Positions 25,179 to 34,519 of a DNA stretch of 64,000 nucleotides are shown piece after piece. Each line of letters opens with the position of its first letter. The stretch's first letter is position 1. A model generated the notes under the pieces. The model ran no database searches. It was not told where the DNA came from and saw nothing but the letters and a program-made list of their open reading frames with translations. The translations under genes and the position numbers were made by a program. Source of the stretch: Microvirga sp052115485. Lineage in GTDB: Bacteria; Pseudomonadota; Alphaproteobacteria; Rhizobiales; Beijerinckiaceae. The stretch spans positions 80,643 through 144,642 of the forward strand of contig NZ_JBFRGU010000007.1 in assembly GCF_052115485.1 (NCBI RefSeq), read 5' to 3'.

Positions 25179-26099
25179 GTGGAGACTTCGGTGCGCTTCA
25201 TCGTTGCCGATTGGGGAACCACACGCTTTCGCGGCTATCTCGTCGAGAACGAGACGATCCTTGATTCCGTCTCCTCGTCCGAGGGCGTCTCCGCCCTCAA
25301 GTCGGGGCAGCATCGCGATGTGTTCATGAGGCATTGCGGGCCCTGGCTCGATGCCGAGCCGGAAGCGCCCATCCTCCTCGTGGGCATGGTCGGCAGCCGC
25401 GAGGGTTGGGTCATGGCCCCTTACGCCTCCTGCCCCGCAGGCCCCGCCGATATCGCGAAAGCCATGATCCCGGTCGATCTCGGCGACGGGCGGCAAGCCC
25501 ATATCGTCCCCGGCCTGTTCTATGAGCCCGTTCCCGATGCCGCCGACGTGATGCGAGGGGAAGAAACTTTGGTGCTCGGTTCCGGCGTCACGGACGGGCT
25601 CGTATGCCTGCCCGGCACGCATCCCAAATGGATCGAGATGCGCGCTGGAAAGGTCGAGCGTTTCGCTACCTACATGACGGGCGAGATGTACGCGCTCTTG
25701 CGCGAGCATTCGATGATCGGTCGCCCGGCGACCGAGCCGGAAGATCCGCAAGGGTTCGATCTTGGGCTGGAGGCCGCCGAGCGCAACAGCGGACAAGATG
25801 CGGCTCATCATGCGGGCCTGCTCAATCTTCTCTTCGGTGCGCGGGCTGCTGTCGTGTCGGGCCGCATGGAAAGCTCGCTGCTTGGGCCTTATCTCTCCGG
25901 CCTTCTCACGGGCGATGAGATCAACAGCGCCCTGTCGCAATTCGCACGCCCGACCTCCATCACCATCATCGCAGATTCGCCTCGCGCCGATCTTTATGTG
26001 GAAGCGCTCGCCCGCAAGGGCATCGCGACCATCGTTGTCGCGCCGCAGAAAGCGCTCATCGCCGGTCTGGAGAAAATCGTCCGCGAGGTCGCGCACTGA
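25179..26099 (+). CDS. dgoK: 2-dehydro-3-deoxygalactonokinase (DgoK family)
   Basis: Predicted to phosphorylate 2-keto-3-deoxygalactonate in the De Ley-Doudoroff galactose/galactonate route. It has 306 residues. ADWGTTRFRGYL near the N-terminus is the phosphate-binding loop of the sugar kinase/actin fold; VGMVGSREGW and CLPGTHPKWIEM are DgoK-specific. The start is GTG at 25179 or GTG at 25191. No KDPGal aldolase or galactonate dehydratase lies nearby, so the true substrate here is uncertain. Confidence 0.88.
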   Translation: METSVRFIVADWGTTRFRGYLVENETILDSVSSSEGVSALKSGQHRDVFMRHCGPWLDAEPEAPILLVGMVGSREGWVMAPYASCPAGPADIAKAMIPVDLGDGRQAHIVPGLFYEPVPDAADVMRGEETLVLGSGVTDGLVCLPGTHPKWIEMRAGKVERFATYMTGEMYALLREHSMIGRPATEPEDPQGFDLGLEAAERNSGQDAAHHAGLLNLLFGARAAVVSGRMESSLLGPYLSGLLTGDEINSALSQFARPTSITIIADSPRADLYVEALARKGIATIVVAPQKALIAGLEKIVREVAH

Positions 26100-26184
26100 A
26101 AGGCACATTCCGCAGCGTTTTCACACGCGCGCGGATACCTTATGAAGAACCCCACCGTCTCACTCCACTCTTTCGAGTTCAGCG

Positions 26185-27564
26185 ATGCCCCATCCCCTGC
26201 TTGCGTCTTCCTCTGAAACCGCCCTTCCGATCTGGTTCGCGACCGAGGAGACGTGGCCGCAGGTGAGCGAGACATTGTCAAGGCCCGCACTGGCTTTCGC
26301 CAAAGCGCAGGGCTTCGCGGCAAAGGCCGGCACGCATTGCTTGCTGCCGGGAGCGGACGGAAATCCCGTCGGCGTCGTGTTCGGCCTCGATAGCGCGAAA
26401 GCCAAGCGTCCCGATCCGTTCCTGCCCGGCAAGCTGGTGACGCTTCTGCCGGATGGCGTCTATCGCTTCGAGAGCGCCCCGCCCTCGCCGACGCTGGCCA
26501 CCCTCGCCTGGCTTCTCGGCGGTTATTCCTTCAACCGCTATCGCACGCGCCCTGCAAAATCTGTTCGCCTCGTAACGCCGGTCGGCGTGGACGCTGACGA
26601 CGTGACGCGCATCGCGGAGGCTGTCGCCTACAGCCGCGATCTCATCAGCACACCCACCTCCGATCTCGGCCCGGACGGCATCGAGGCGGCGGCGAAAAAG
26701 ATTGCGGAGAAGCACGGCGCATCGTTCAAGAGCATCGTCGGCGACGATCTGCTCAAGCAGAATTTTCCAATGATCCACGCGGTCGGTCGCGCTTCGGCTG
26801 TCGCGCCGCGCCTCATCGATTTCACGTGGGGCAAGGCCGGTGCCCCGCTCGTCACCCTCGTCGGCAAGGGTGTCGCCTTCGATACGGGCGGCCTCGACAT
26901 CAAGCCGGCCGCTTCCATGCTGATGATGAAGAAGGACATGGGCGGCGCGGCGACAACGCTCGCGCTTGCCGACATGATCATGGGCGCGAAGCTCCCCGTG
27001 CGCCTGCGCGTGCTGATCCCCGCCGTCGAGAACTCGATCTCGGCCAACGCCTTTCGCCCCGGCGACATCCTGTCGAGCCGTAAGGGCACGACCGTCGAGA
27101 TCGGCAACACCGACGCCGAGGGTCGCCTGATCCTTGCCGATGCGCTCTTCCTGGCGGATGAGGAAAAGCCCGACCTGATCGTGGATTTCGCGACGCTGAC
27201 GGGGGCTGCCCGCGTGGCCCTCGGTCCCGAGCTTCCGGCTTTCTTCACGGATGACGATGAGCTTGCGGGCGAAATCGCCAGGATGTCGGAGGCAGCGAAC
27301 GACCCCGTCTGGCGTATGCCGCTCTGGTCGCCCTATCTTGCGCAGCTCGATTCCAAGATCGCGGATCTCAACAATACCGGCGGCCCGATGGCGGGCTCGG
27401 TCACGGCGGCCCTGTTCCTGCGCCATTTCGTGAGCGCTGCGAAATCGTATGTGCATTTCGACATCTTTGCCTGGAACAACGCCTCCAAGCCGGGCCGCCC
27501 GGAAGGCGCGGAGATCCAGGCAGCGCGGACCATGTATGCGCTGATTCGGAAGCGCTATTCCTGA
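26185..27564 (+). CDS. M17 leucyl aminopeptidase family protein
   Basis: A di-zinc cytosolic aminopeptidase of 459 residues. The catalytic domain (about 150-455) contains GKGVAFDTGGLDIKP with the metal Lys and Asp, KKDMGGAAT with a further Asp, and NTDAEGRLILADAL with the Asp/Glu ligands; all five are intact. The shorter N-terminal domain is that of the alphaproteobacterial M17 subgroup rather than PepA proper. It precedes a MarR-type gene and an NlpC/P60 gene on the same strand, suggesting a peptide-turnover neighbourhood. Confidence 0.94.
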   Translation: MPHPLLASSSETALPIWFATEETWPQVSETLSRPALAFAKAQGFAAKAGTHCLLPGADGNPVGVVFGLDSAKAKRPDPFLPGKLVTLLPDGVYRFESAPPSPTLATLAWLLGGYSFNRYRTRPAKSVRLVTPVGVDADDVTRIAEAVAYSRDLISTPTSDLGPDGIEAAAKKIAEKHGASFKSIVGDDLLKQNFPMIHAVGRASAVAPRLIDFTWGKAGAPLVTLVGKGVAFDTGGLDIKPAASMLMMKKDMGGAATTLALADMIMGAKLPVRLRVLIPAVENSISANAFRPGDILSSRKGTTVEIGNTDAEGRLILADALFLADEEKPDLIVDFATLTGAARVALGPELPAFFTDDDELAGEIARMSEAANDPVWRMPLWSPYLAQLDSKIADLNNTGGPMAGSVTAALFLRHFVSAAKSYVHFDIFAWNNASKPGRPEGAEIQAARTMYALIRKRYS

Positions 27565-27599
27565 GAGTATTTTTGGAAATGGTCTAGCGCGCTTTCAGC

Positions 27600-27738
27600 G
27601 TCATTCCGGGGCGCCGCAGGCGAGCCCGGAACCCATAACCGCCGACAGCTCCGGATGCGATGCAATTCACCCGTTGCTTACAGTTCTGAACGGTTGTGGT
27701 TATGGGTTCGGGCTCCGCTGACGCGGCCCCGGAATGAC
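27600..27738. repeat. Palindromic repeat family C, copy 3
   Basis: A 139-base element with ends GTCATTCCGGGGCGCCGC and GCGGCCCCGGAATGAC. The inner part GAGCCCGGAACCCATAACC pairs with GGTTATGGGTTCGGGCTC, giving a very long hairpin. It is close to the copy at 53.4 kb. It occupies half of the 291-base gap before the MarR-type gene; the rest shows nothing clear. Confidence 0.85.
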
Positions 27739-27855
27739 GAAGGACCGATCCATTCCAAACAAACTCTGAGCGGCTTTCTTAAGCATAGCGACAGGCTCGG
27801 CTTGCACCACGCGGAAGCTGTAGAATAATACGGCCCCGAAACGAATGGTGCGGCC

Positions 27856-28203
27856 ATGCCTGTCGAATTGCGCGCTCTGCAAGCCCTGAGGCTCTGGCAC
27901 GATGTCAATCTCGACCTCGTGCATGAAGGAGCCGACCTGTCCGTGCGGCAGATTGCGATCCTACTCACGATCTATCTCGAAGCGCCTCCGCACACAGTGC
28001 GTGGCCTCGCCAAGAAGCTCAACGTGACGAAGCCCGTGATCACCCGTGCTCTCGACAGCATGGGCAAGCTCGACCTTGTGACACGGCGACGCGACGAGCT
28101 TGACCGGCGCAACGTCATCATTCAGCGCACAGTCGCTGGCGCGTTGGCGGTGGAACGACTAGGAGATATCATCGCTATTCGCGCCAAGGAGTTGCCGCTA
28201 TGA
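27856..28203 (+). CDS. MarR-family type transcriptional regulator
   Basis: A small 115-residue protein with a winged-helix core: LSVRQIAILLTIYLEA (28-43), then the recognition region VRGLAKKLNVTKPVITRALD (49-68) and the wing LVTRRRDELDRRNVIIQRT. It is shorter than typical MarR (about 140), mainly lacking C-terminal dimer helices. Its stop overlaps the NlpC/P60 start (ATGA), so it probably controls that gene or the aminopeptidase upstream. The ligand is unknown. Confidence 0.85.
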   Translation: MPVELRALQALRLWHDVNLDLVHEGADLSVRQIAILLTIYLEAPPHTVRGLAKKLNVTKPVITRALDSMGKLDLVTRRRDELDRRNVIIQRTVAGALAVERLGDIIAIRAKELPL

Positions 28204-29063
28204 CCTTCGACCGCCGCATCACGCCCTTCCGGTCAGATCTCGCCGACGAGCGTCTGCGCGGCAAAGTCGAGGCTGAGCGCTTCGCCACGGGCACTCTCAA
28301 ACGCGTCATCGCACCGTGCATATCGCTGCACCGCCGTCCCGCTACCGACGCGCCCATCGATACGCAGGCGATCTTCGGCGAACTGGCGCGGGTCTATGAC
28401 GAGCATGACGGTTGGGCGTGGATCCAGCTCGAAAACGACGGCTATGTTGGCTACGTTTCCAGCGCGGCTTTGGGCACGAATATCGAGCCGACCCACCGCA
28501 TCGGCACGATCCGCAGCTTTCTCTATCCTGGCCCGAGTTTGAAGCTGCCGTTCCTCGATCATCTGCCGATGAATGCGGCGGTGAGCGTCACCAAAATCGA
28601 AGGCGATTATGCGGAGCTTGCGACCGGCGGCTTCGTATTCGCGCCGCATCTCATCGGGCTCGATGTGACGGAGCCTGATTTCGTCAGCGTCGCCGAGCGC
28701 TTCCTGCACGTGCCTTATCTCTGGGGCGGCAAGTCGAGCCTCGGACTCGACTGCTCGGGTCTCGCGCAAACATCGCTCAAGGCCGCCGGCATTTCAGCGC
28801 CCCGCGACAGCGACATGCAGGAAGAACAAGTCGGTGTGCAGGTCGAGATCCGTTCCGATCTGAGCGATCTCAAGCGCGGCGATCTCGTGTTCTGGAAAGG
28901 CCATGTGGGCATGATGCAGGACGAGACCCGCCTGCTTCACGCCACCGGTTTCACGATGACGGTTCTCTCTGAACCTCTGCGCGTCGCGCAGGAGCGTATT
29001 CTGGCGAACGAGGCAAGGCCCATCACCTCGATCAAACGTCTGCCATCGCTCGGTAGGAAGTGA
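28200..29063 (+). CDS. NlpC/P60 family cell-wall hydrolase
   Basis: A predicted cysteine peptidase that cleaves peptidoglycan stem peptides. It has 287 residues. Two SH3b-like segments (about 35-90 and 100-150) precede a C-terminal NlpC/P60 domain with Cys185 in GLDCSGL, His235 in WKGHVGMM and His247 in LLHATG as the catalytic set. No signal peptide is seen, so it may act on recycled peptides in the cytosol like the YkfC type, in keeping with the nearby aminopeptidase. The start overlaps the MarR-type stop. Confidence 0.92.
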   Translation: MTFDRRITPFRSDLADERLRGKVEAERFATGTLKRVIAPCISLHRRPATDAPIDTQAIFGELARVYDEHDGWAWIQLENDGYVGYVSSAALGTNIEPTHRIGTIRSFLYPGPSLKLPFLDHLPMNAAVSVTKIEGDYAELATGGFVFAPHLIGLDVTEPDFVSVAERFLHVPYLWGGKSSLGLDCSGLAQTSLKAAGISAPRDSDMQEEQVGVQVEIRSDLSDLKRGDLVFWKGHVGMMQDETRLLHATGFTMTVLSEPLRVAQERILANEARPITSIKRLPSLGRK

Positions 29064-29086
29064 AGCCGCGAAAGCTTCACCCTTTC

Positions 29087-29188
29087 GAGCACGATCAGAA
29101 CAAGTGAAAATCGGTTGTTCGCCCGGATTATGCGGAATCTAAAGAATCGAGTGCTTGATCATTTCAAAGAGACATGATCAAGCACTCG
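29087..29188. repeat. Palindromic repeat family A, copy 3 (two modules)
   Basis: Opposite in orientation to copy 2: first the core module (GATCAGAACAAGTGAAAATCG, GTTGTTCGCCCGGATTATGC), then the hairpin module with arms CGAGTGCTTGATCAT and ATGATCAAGCACTCG around TTCAAAGAGAC. The hairpin sequence has changed (CTAGAGC to CGAGTGC), but both arms changed together, keeping the pairing. It lies between convergent genes and includes the TGA stop of deoA. Confidence 0.88.
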
Positions 29189-30500
29189 CGTCGACGCGCT
29201 CCAGAATGGAAGGTGCGCTTTTGGCCGGGGCATCGCCAATCGTATAAGCAAGGCGCAACTGCGCCGCTGCCGCTTCAGCCTGCGATTCCGTCTGCGCATG
29301 AACAATGCCGAGCGGGCGTTGCGAATCCACGCGCTCACCGACGCCGGCAAGATCTGTCAAGCCGACGGCGTGATCGATTGCGTCCTGCGGGCGCGTTCTG
29401 CCACCGCCAAGCGCAACAACGGCGACGCCCACATCGCGCGTAGCGACGCGCTGTACGATGCCAGCGTGCTCAGCATGAATCGCGCGAACAATTGGCGCGG
29501 CCTTCAAATGCGCGGACGGCTTATCCAGAAGATCGCTCGGCCCACCGAGGGCGACGACCATGCGCTGGAAAATCTCGGCAGCCTTACCGGATGAAATCGC
29601 GTGCTCGATCTTCGCGCGCGCATCGTCGATGGTCGCGGCGAGCTTGCCGAGCACCAGCATCTCCGCGCACAACTCCACGGTCACTTCATGGAAGCGCTTC
29701 TCGCGGCGACGACCCGTGAGATAATCGGCGGTATAGGCCACCTCGACCGCATTGCCTGCGGCGGATGCGAGCGGTTCGTGCATATCGGTCAGAAGCGCGC
29801 TTGTGGGCAGGCCCGCACCGTTGGCGACAAGAACGAGGCTCTCGGCGAGCGCGCGCGCGTCCTTCGCATTGTCCATGAAAGCGCCGGATCCGCATTTCAC
29901 GTCCATCACCAGACCCTGCAATCCAGCAGCGAGTTTCTTCGATAAAATCGAAGCCGTGATGAGGTCGACGGATTCCACCGTGCCCGTCACATCGCGAATG
30001 GCATAGAGCCGTTTGTCGGCAGGCGCGAGGTCCGCCGTCTGGCCGATGATGGCGCAACCGATCTCGCGCGTCACACGGCGAAACGTTTCGATGTCGGGCT
30101 GTGACACGTAACCCGGAATGGAATCGAGCTTGTCGAGCGTGCCACCTGTGTGGCCGAGCCCGCGACCGGAAATCATCGGCACATAGCCACCGCACGCCGC
30201 GACTGCCGGTGCGAGCGCGAGGCTCACCGTATCGCCGACGCCGCCAGTGGAATGCTTGTCGAGCACCGGACCCGGCAGGTCCCATTTCAGCACTTCACCG
30301 GAACTCATCATCGCGCGCGTCAGCGCCACGCGCTCCGGCACGGAGAGGCCGCGAAAGAACACGGCCATGGCGAAGGACGCCGCCTGTCCCTCGGAGACGC
30401 GGCCTGTCGTGATGCCTTCCACGAATTCTTGAATCTCTTCGGCGGCAAGCGCGCCGCCGTCACGCTTGCGGCGGATGAATTCCTGCGGAAGCATCGTCAT
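29178..30500 (-). CDS. deoA: Thymidine phosphorylase
   Basis: Phosphorolyses thymidine and deoxyuridine to base and deoxyribose-1-phosphate. The ATG at 30500 gives 440 residues, the family length, with AGGAAC eight bases upstream. Catalytic and substrate segments are present: DKHSTGGVGDTVS (the phosphate site), the signature-like SGRGLGHTGGTLDKLDSIPG, and the KCGSGAFM loop. It is the last gene of the nucleoside operon, starting one base after deoC. The stop codon lies in a palindromic repeat. Confidence 0.97.
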   Translation of the reverse strand: MTMLPQEFIRRKRDGGALAAEEIQEFVEGITTGRVSEGQAASFAMAVFFRGLSVPERVALTRAMMSSGEVLKWDLPGPVLDKHSTGGVGDTVSLALAPAVAACGGYVPMISGRGLGHTGGTLDKLDSIPGYVSQPDIETFRRVTREIGCAIIGQTADLAPADKRLYAIRDVTGTVESVDLITASILSKKLAAGLQGLVMDVKCGSGAFMDNAKDARALAESLVLVANGAGLPTSALLTDMHEPLASAAGNAVEVAYTADYLTGRRREKRFHEVTVELCAEMLVLGKLAATIDDARAKIEHAISSGKAAEIFQRMVVALGGPSDLLDKPSAHLKAAPIVRAIHAEHAGIVQRVATRDVGVAVVALGGGRTRPQDAIDHAVGLTDLAGVGERVDSQRPLGIVHAQTESQAEAAAAQLRLAYTIGDAPAKSAPSILERVDASA

Positions 30501-30501
30501 A

Positions 30502-31263
30502 TCAATAAGTTCCTGCGGACGTCGGGCCCGTACGGCCTTCGATGGTGGCAATCAAAGCATCGTAAACACTGCTCGCGCCGATGCGAAACGTCTTCGGCGT
30601 CGCCCAGCCTGCACCCATGATGCGGTCTGCGAGCGCGATATAGAATGCGGCGTCCTCGGACGTGCGGATGTCGCCGGATGGCTTGAACCCGACGGGACGC
30701 GCAGACGCCTTGATGACGTTAAGCATGATCTCTGCCCCTTCCGGCGTCGCGGAAACGGGAGACTTGCCGGTGGATGTCTTGATGAAATCGGCGCCCGCAT
30801 CAATCGACAAACGACTCGCGGTTTCGATCAAGGCGGGATCGACAAGCTCGCCCGTTTCAAGAATGACCTTGAGGAGACGCCCTTGATCGGCAATCTCGCG
30901 CACCACCGCGACCATCTCAGTGGCGGATTCGAGATCTCCGCGACGCACGGCGTCATAGGGCAAAACAAGATCGATCTCATTCGCGCCGTCACTCAGCGCT
31001 TCCTTCACATCGTCCATCACGCGGGCGATATCCTCAGCCCCGGTGGGAAAATTCGCCACAGTGGCGACACGCACGGGTGAGCCCCTCAGCGCATCGCGTG
31101 CGCGCGTCACGAATTGCGGCCATATGCACACGGCGGCGACAGGCCCGCGCGGATCGCGCGCCTTTTCACACAAAGCATCGATGGCACGATCCGTGCAGTT
31201 GTCGGTGAGATCCGTCAGATCGAGACAGCGCAGCGCCCGCCGCGCGGTTTCAACATCAACCAT
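30502..31263 (-). CDS. deoC: Deoxyribose-phosphate aldolase
   Basis: Splits deoxyribose-5-phosphate into acetaldehyde and glyceraldehyde-3-phosphate. The ATG at 31263 gives 253 residues. The Schiff-base lysine lies in ADFIKTSTGK, and the second catalytic Lys in VGFKPSGDIR. ANEIDLVLPYDAVRRGD is also conserved. The gene overlaps punA by eight bases, so the chosen start is tightly coupled. The frame continues upstream but only as a shadow of punA. Confidence 0.96.
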   Translation of the reverse strand: MVDVETARRALRCLDLTDLTDNCTDRAIDALCEKARDPRGPVAAVCIWPQFVTRARDALRGSPVRVATVANFPTGAEDIARVMDDVKEALSDGANEIDLVLPYDAVRRGDLESATEMVAVVREIADQGRLLKVILETGELVDPALIETASRLSIDAGADFIKTSTGKSPVSATPEGAEIMLNVIKASARPVGFKPSGDIRTSEDAAFYIALADRIMGAGWATPKTFRIGASSVYDALIATIEGRTGPTSAGTY

Positions 31264-32071
31264 GAGATAACTCGACAACAAACGCGCGAATGAGGCGCTT
31301 GAATTTTTCCGAGGCTTCCGCCGCCGTGTCCTTGGTTTCCTGATGCGAAGGCGATGCGCCCTCGATGCCCGCCGCGAGATTGGTGACAAGCGAAATCGCC
31401 ATCACGCGCAATCCGAAATAACGCGCGAAGATTACTTCCGGCACGGTCGACATGCCGACGAGATCACCGCCGAGAACCTGCACCATCTTGATCTCGGCGG
31501 GCGTCTCGAAGCTCGGCCCGGAGAGCCACGCATACACGCCTTCCGGCAGATCGATTCCGCTGCGGTCGGCTGCTTTCTTCAACGTCCGTCGCAGAGCTTC
31601 GTCATAGGCGCCCGTGAGCGAGACGAAGCGCCCTTCCGTGTGATCGCGCAGAAGCGGATTCGTGCCCGACAGATTGAGATGGTCATTAATCGCGACAATG
31701 CTGCCAGGGCGAATATTCGCGCGCACGGAACCGGCCGCATTAGTCGCGACGAGAACCGGAATGCCGAGCTCTTTCACAAGCGAAACGGGAAGGCGCATCG
31801 CGCCCGCATCACCAGTCTCGTAATAATGCGCCCGGCCCTGGAACAGCAGAACGCGACGACCTTCGATACGGCCCGCAACGAGACGGCCAGCATGACCCGA
31901 CACGCCGCTTTTCGGAAAATGCGGAATGTCCGCATAGGCCAGACTTACCGCATCTTCGACTTCGTCGACGAGGGTGCCAAGTCCCGTGCCAAGCACGAAG
32001 GCGGCATCGAAATGACCATCGAAGCCACGGGCACGAACGAAGGCGGCCGTCTCTTGAACATTCTGTTCCAT
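31256..32071 (-). CDS. punA: Purine-nucleoside phosphorylase (trimeric type)
   Basis: Phosphorolyses (deoxy)guanosine and inosine. It has 271 residues, the size of the trimeric PNP class. FVLGTGLGTLVDEV (25-38) has the phosphate loop, GRAHYYETGDAGAM the phosphate His, and ATNAAGSVRANIRPG plus VGMSTVPEVIFAR complete the active site. It lies between cdd and deoC in the nucleoside operon, so it probably handles purine nucleosides brought in by the BMP-type importer. Confidence 0.94.
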   Translation of the reverse strand: MEQNVQETAAFVRARGFDGHFDAAFVLGTGLGTLVDEVEDAVSLAYADIPHFPKSGVSGHAGRLVAGRIEGRRVLLFQGRAHYYETGDAGAMRLPVSLVKELGIPVLVATNAAGSVRANIRPGSIVAINDHLNLSGTNPLLRDHTEGRFVSLTGAYDEALRRTLKKAADRSGIDLPEGVYAWLSGPSFETPAEIKMVQVLGGDLVGMSTVPEVIFARYFGLRVMAISLVTNLAAGIEGASPSHQETKDTAAEASEKFKRLIRAFVVELSHG

Positions 32072-32098
32072 GAGAAATCTCTTGTCTTAAATCTTGGC

Positions 32099-32500
32099 TT
32101 AAAGAGTTAGGTTGTCGGGCCCGAATGAAAAGGGCAGCAACGCATCGAGCGTGAAGCTCTTGCGGATTCCTTCAGGCCCCGCGACGTGAATCGGCGTCTC
32201 GGGCGAAGCGAATTCGCGAATGCGCTGACGGCACCCGCCGCACGGCGTGACCAAATGCTCGCCCTCACCCATCACCACGATGGCTGCGATGCGATTTTCG
32301 CCGCCTGCGAGCATGGCCGAGATCGCTCCTGCTTCCGCGCAAGAGCCAACGGGATAGGCGGCGTTTTCCACATTGCAGCCGACAAAGACCTTGCCGCTCG
32401 GCGTGAGAATGGCCGCGCCGACCTTGAACCGCGAATAAGGCGCATAGGCTTTGGCCTGAACTATCTTGGCGGCCTCGAAAAGAGAATCGAGCGAAGACAT
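32099..32500 (-). CDS. cdd: Cytidine deaminase (tetrameric type)
   Basis: Deaminates cytidine and deoxycytidine to uridine forms, which then feed salvage. It has 133 residues. Zinc ligands are Cys54 in CAEAG with the catalytic Glu56, plus Cys87 and Cys90 in PCGGC. It starts three bases before the permease gene stop boundary, so it is tightly packed with the transporter genes upstream and punA downstream. Confidence 0.97.
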   Translation of the reverse strand: MSSLDSLFEAAKIVQAKAYAPYSRFKVGAAILTPSGKVFVGCNVENAAYPVGSCAEAGAISAMLAGGENRIAAIVVMGEGEHLVTPCGGCRQRIREFASPETPIHVAGPEGIRKSFTLDALLPFSFGPDNLTL

Positions 32501-32503
32501 GGA

Positions 32504-33409
32504 TCAGCGCTCCTTCACATAGGGCATGCCGGCCGCGCGTGGCGGAATAGCTTTGCCGATCACGCCCGCGAGCAGAACGACGGTCAAGAGATAGGGCAGG
32601 GCCTGAATAGCCTGCACCGGCACCTCGCCGATCCCCGGCAGGGAAATGCCCTGCAGGCGGATAGCCACAGCATCCAGAACTCCAAAGAGGAAGCAGGTGG
32701 CCAGGGCCGGCCATGCACGCCACTTGGCGAAGATCAGTGCGGCAAGCGCGATGAAGCCTTTGCCCGCCGTCATGTTCGGCAGGAAGCCCGCCGATTGGCC
32801 AACGGAAAGATAGGTACCCCCCAAACCGCAAAGCGCACCGCAAATCACCACGGCGGCATAGCGTAGTCCCGTCACCGAAATGCCCGCCGTATCAACCGCC
32901 GCCGGATTCTCACCGACCGCGCGAAGACGCAAGCCGAAGCGTGTCTTGCCGAGCACGAACCACGTCACCGGCACGGCCAGAAGCGCGAGATACACCGGCG
33001 CGGAATGACCGAGGAAAATTTCATCGAAAAGTTCTGCACCCTCGAGGGGCGGCGTGCGTCCGCCCTGTCCGTACCAAGCATTTCCGATGACCGCGGTGAG
33101 GCCGACGGCGAGCATGTTGATGGCGACGCCCGACACGATCTGATTGCCGCGTTGGCTGATGGAGGCAAAGCCATGAATGAGGGCAAAGGCGATCGCAGCG
33201 CCGATGCCTGCGACGAGGCCGATCCAGGCCGAGCCCGACGCATGCGCGGCAGCGGCAGCGGCAAAGGCCGCAACGAGCATCTTGCCTTCAAGGCCGATAT
33301 CGACAACGCCGGAGCGCTCGGACCAAAGCCCCGCGAGACACGCCGCGAGAAGTGGAATCGACAGCCTCAAGGAGGAATCGAAAACGCTTATGAAAAAGCC
33401 GAGATCCAT
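32504..33409 (-). CDS. Nucleoside-type ABC transporter permease 2
   Basis: Inner-membrane permease of 301 residues in the BPD_transp_2 group, with about eight to nine hydrophobic segments. SLRLSIPLLAACLAGLWSER at the N-terminus and VDIGLEGKMLVAAF are typical of the NupQ/YufQ branch, whose characterised members carry nucleosides. It is paired with the 368-residue permease, three bases upstream, and lies directly before cdd, which supports nucleosides as substrate. Confidence 0.93.
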   Translation of the reverse strand: MDLGFFISVFDSSLRLSIPLLAACLAGLWSERSGVVDIGLEGKMLVAAFAAAAAAHASGSAWIGLVAGIGAAIAFALIHGFASISQRGNQIVSGVAINMLAVGLTAVIGNAWYGQGGRTPPLEGAELFDEIFLGHSAPVYLALLAVPVTWFVLGKTRFGLRLRAVGENPAAVDTAGISVTGLRYAAVVICGALCGLGGTYLSVGQSAGFLPNMTAGKGFIALAALIFAKWRAWPALATCFLFGVLDAVAIRLQGISLPGIGEVPVQAIQALPYLLTVVLLAGVIGKAIPPRAAGMPYVKER

Positions 33410-33412
33410 GGT

Positions 33413-34519
33413 TCAAGCCCTCGCCTGTCTCAGCGTCGGCGCCAAAACCCGCGCGACGATGCGGCGGAAGAGCCCTTCAAGAGCGCCCGCGAAGAGAATG
33501 ATGATGCCGCCGATGACAACGACCATGTCGCGCGTAATCGCCGGCTGCTCAAATGCAAGCTCTGCGCCGCCTTGATAGAGAATGCCGAACAACAACGATG
33601 CGAGGATGATGCCGAACGGATGCGCGCGCCCCATGAGCGCGACGGCAATGCCGACGAAACCGTAACCGGAGGTGAATTCGAGCAGAAGGCGGTGCTGATA
33701 GCCCATCAGCTCGTTCACGGCGAGCCCACCCGCGAGCGCACCGGAAAGTGTCATGGCGATGACGATGATGCGCGCGGGCGAGATGCCCGCATAGACCGCA
33801 GCGAGCGGGTTCGATCCCACCGTGCGGATCGCGTAGCCGAGGCGCGAGCGATAGATCAGAAGCCAAATCGCATAGGACGCCGCGAGCGCGAGAACGAACG
33901 TGAGATTGAGCTGTGAGGGCGCAATCTCGATGCCGAACGCGGCGAACACGTCGTGCATAAACGGGATATTCGACTGCTCCGGAAAAGTGCGCGTCTCCGG
34001 GTTCATGTTGGTCGGTTCGCGCAGAACGTTGACGAGGAGGTAAACGATCAAAACGCTCGCAAGCCAATTGAACATGATCGTCGTGATCACGATGTGGCTG
34101 CCGCGCTTGGCTTGCAGATAGCCGGGAATAGCTCCCCACAGCGCGCCGAACGCAGCCGCGCCGAGAATGCCCAGCGGCACCAGAATGAAGCCGGGAAGAA
34201 AATTCAGGTTGAGCAGCACTAGCGCGGTCCCAAGACCCGCAAGCGTCGCCTGCCCTTCCGCGCCGATATTGAAAAGGCCTGCGTGATAGGCAACCGCGAC
34301 CGCAAGCCCGGTGAAGATGAAGTTCGTCGTATAGAACAGCGTGAAGCCGAGCCCTTCGCCCGTACCGAGACTGCCCTGCAACAGCAGGCGCGTCGCCGTC
34401 AGCGGGTTTTCACCGATGCCGACGACGACGAGGCCTGCCACGAAAAACGCCGCGACGACGGAAACCGCCGGAACGAGGGCCGTATCGGCCCATTTGGGAA
34501 GATCAATGGGAGCGCTCAC
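33413..34519 (-). CDS. Nucleoside-type ABC transporter permease 1
   Basis: A 368-residue permease of the NupP/YufP branch. It has about ten hydrophobic segments. FNIGAEGQATLAGLGTALVL and AIRTVGSNPLAAVYAGISPA are conserved family segments, and the latter is the coupling region for the ATPase. Its start overlaps the VOC gene stop by four bases. It forms the membrane channel with the 301-residue permease. Confidence 0.93.
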   Translation of the reverse strand: MSAPIDLPKWADTALVPAVSVVAAFFVAGLVVVGIGENPLTATRLLLQGSLGTGEGLGFTLFYTTNFIFTGLAVAVAYHAGLFNIGAEGQATLAGLGTALVLLNLNFLPGFILVPLGILGAAAFGALWGAIPGYLQAKRGSHIVITTIMFNWLASVLIVYLLVNVLREPTNMNPETRTFPEQSNIPFMHDVFAAFGIEIAPSQLNLTFVLALAASYAIWLLIYRSRLGYAIRTVGSNPLAAVYAGISPARIIVIAMTLSGALAGGLAVNELMGYQHRLLLEFTSGYGFVGIAVALMGRAHPFGIILASLLFGILYQGGAELAFEQPAITRDMVVVIGGIIILFAGALEGLFRRIVARVLAPTLRQARA

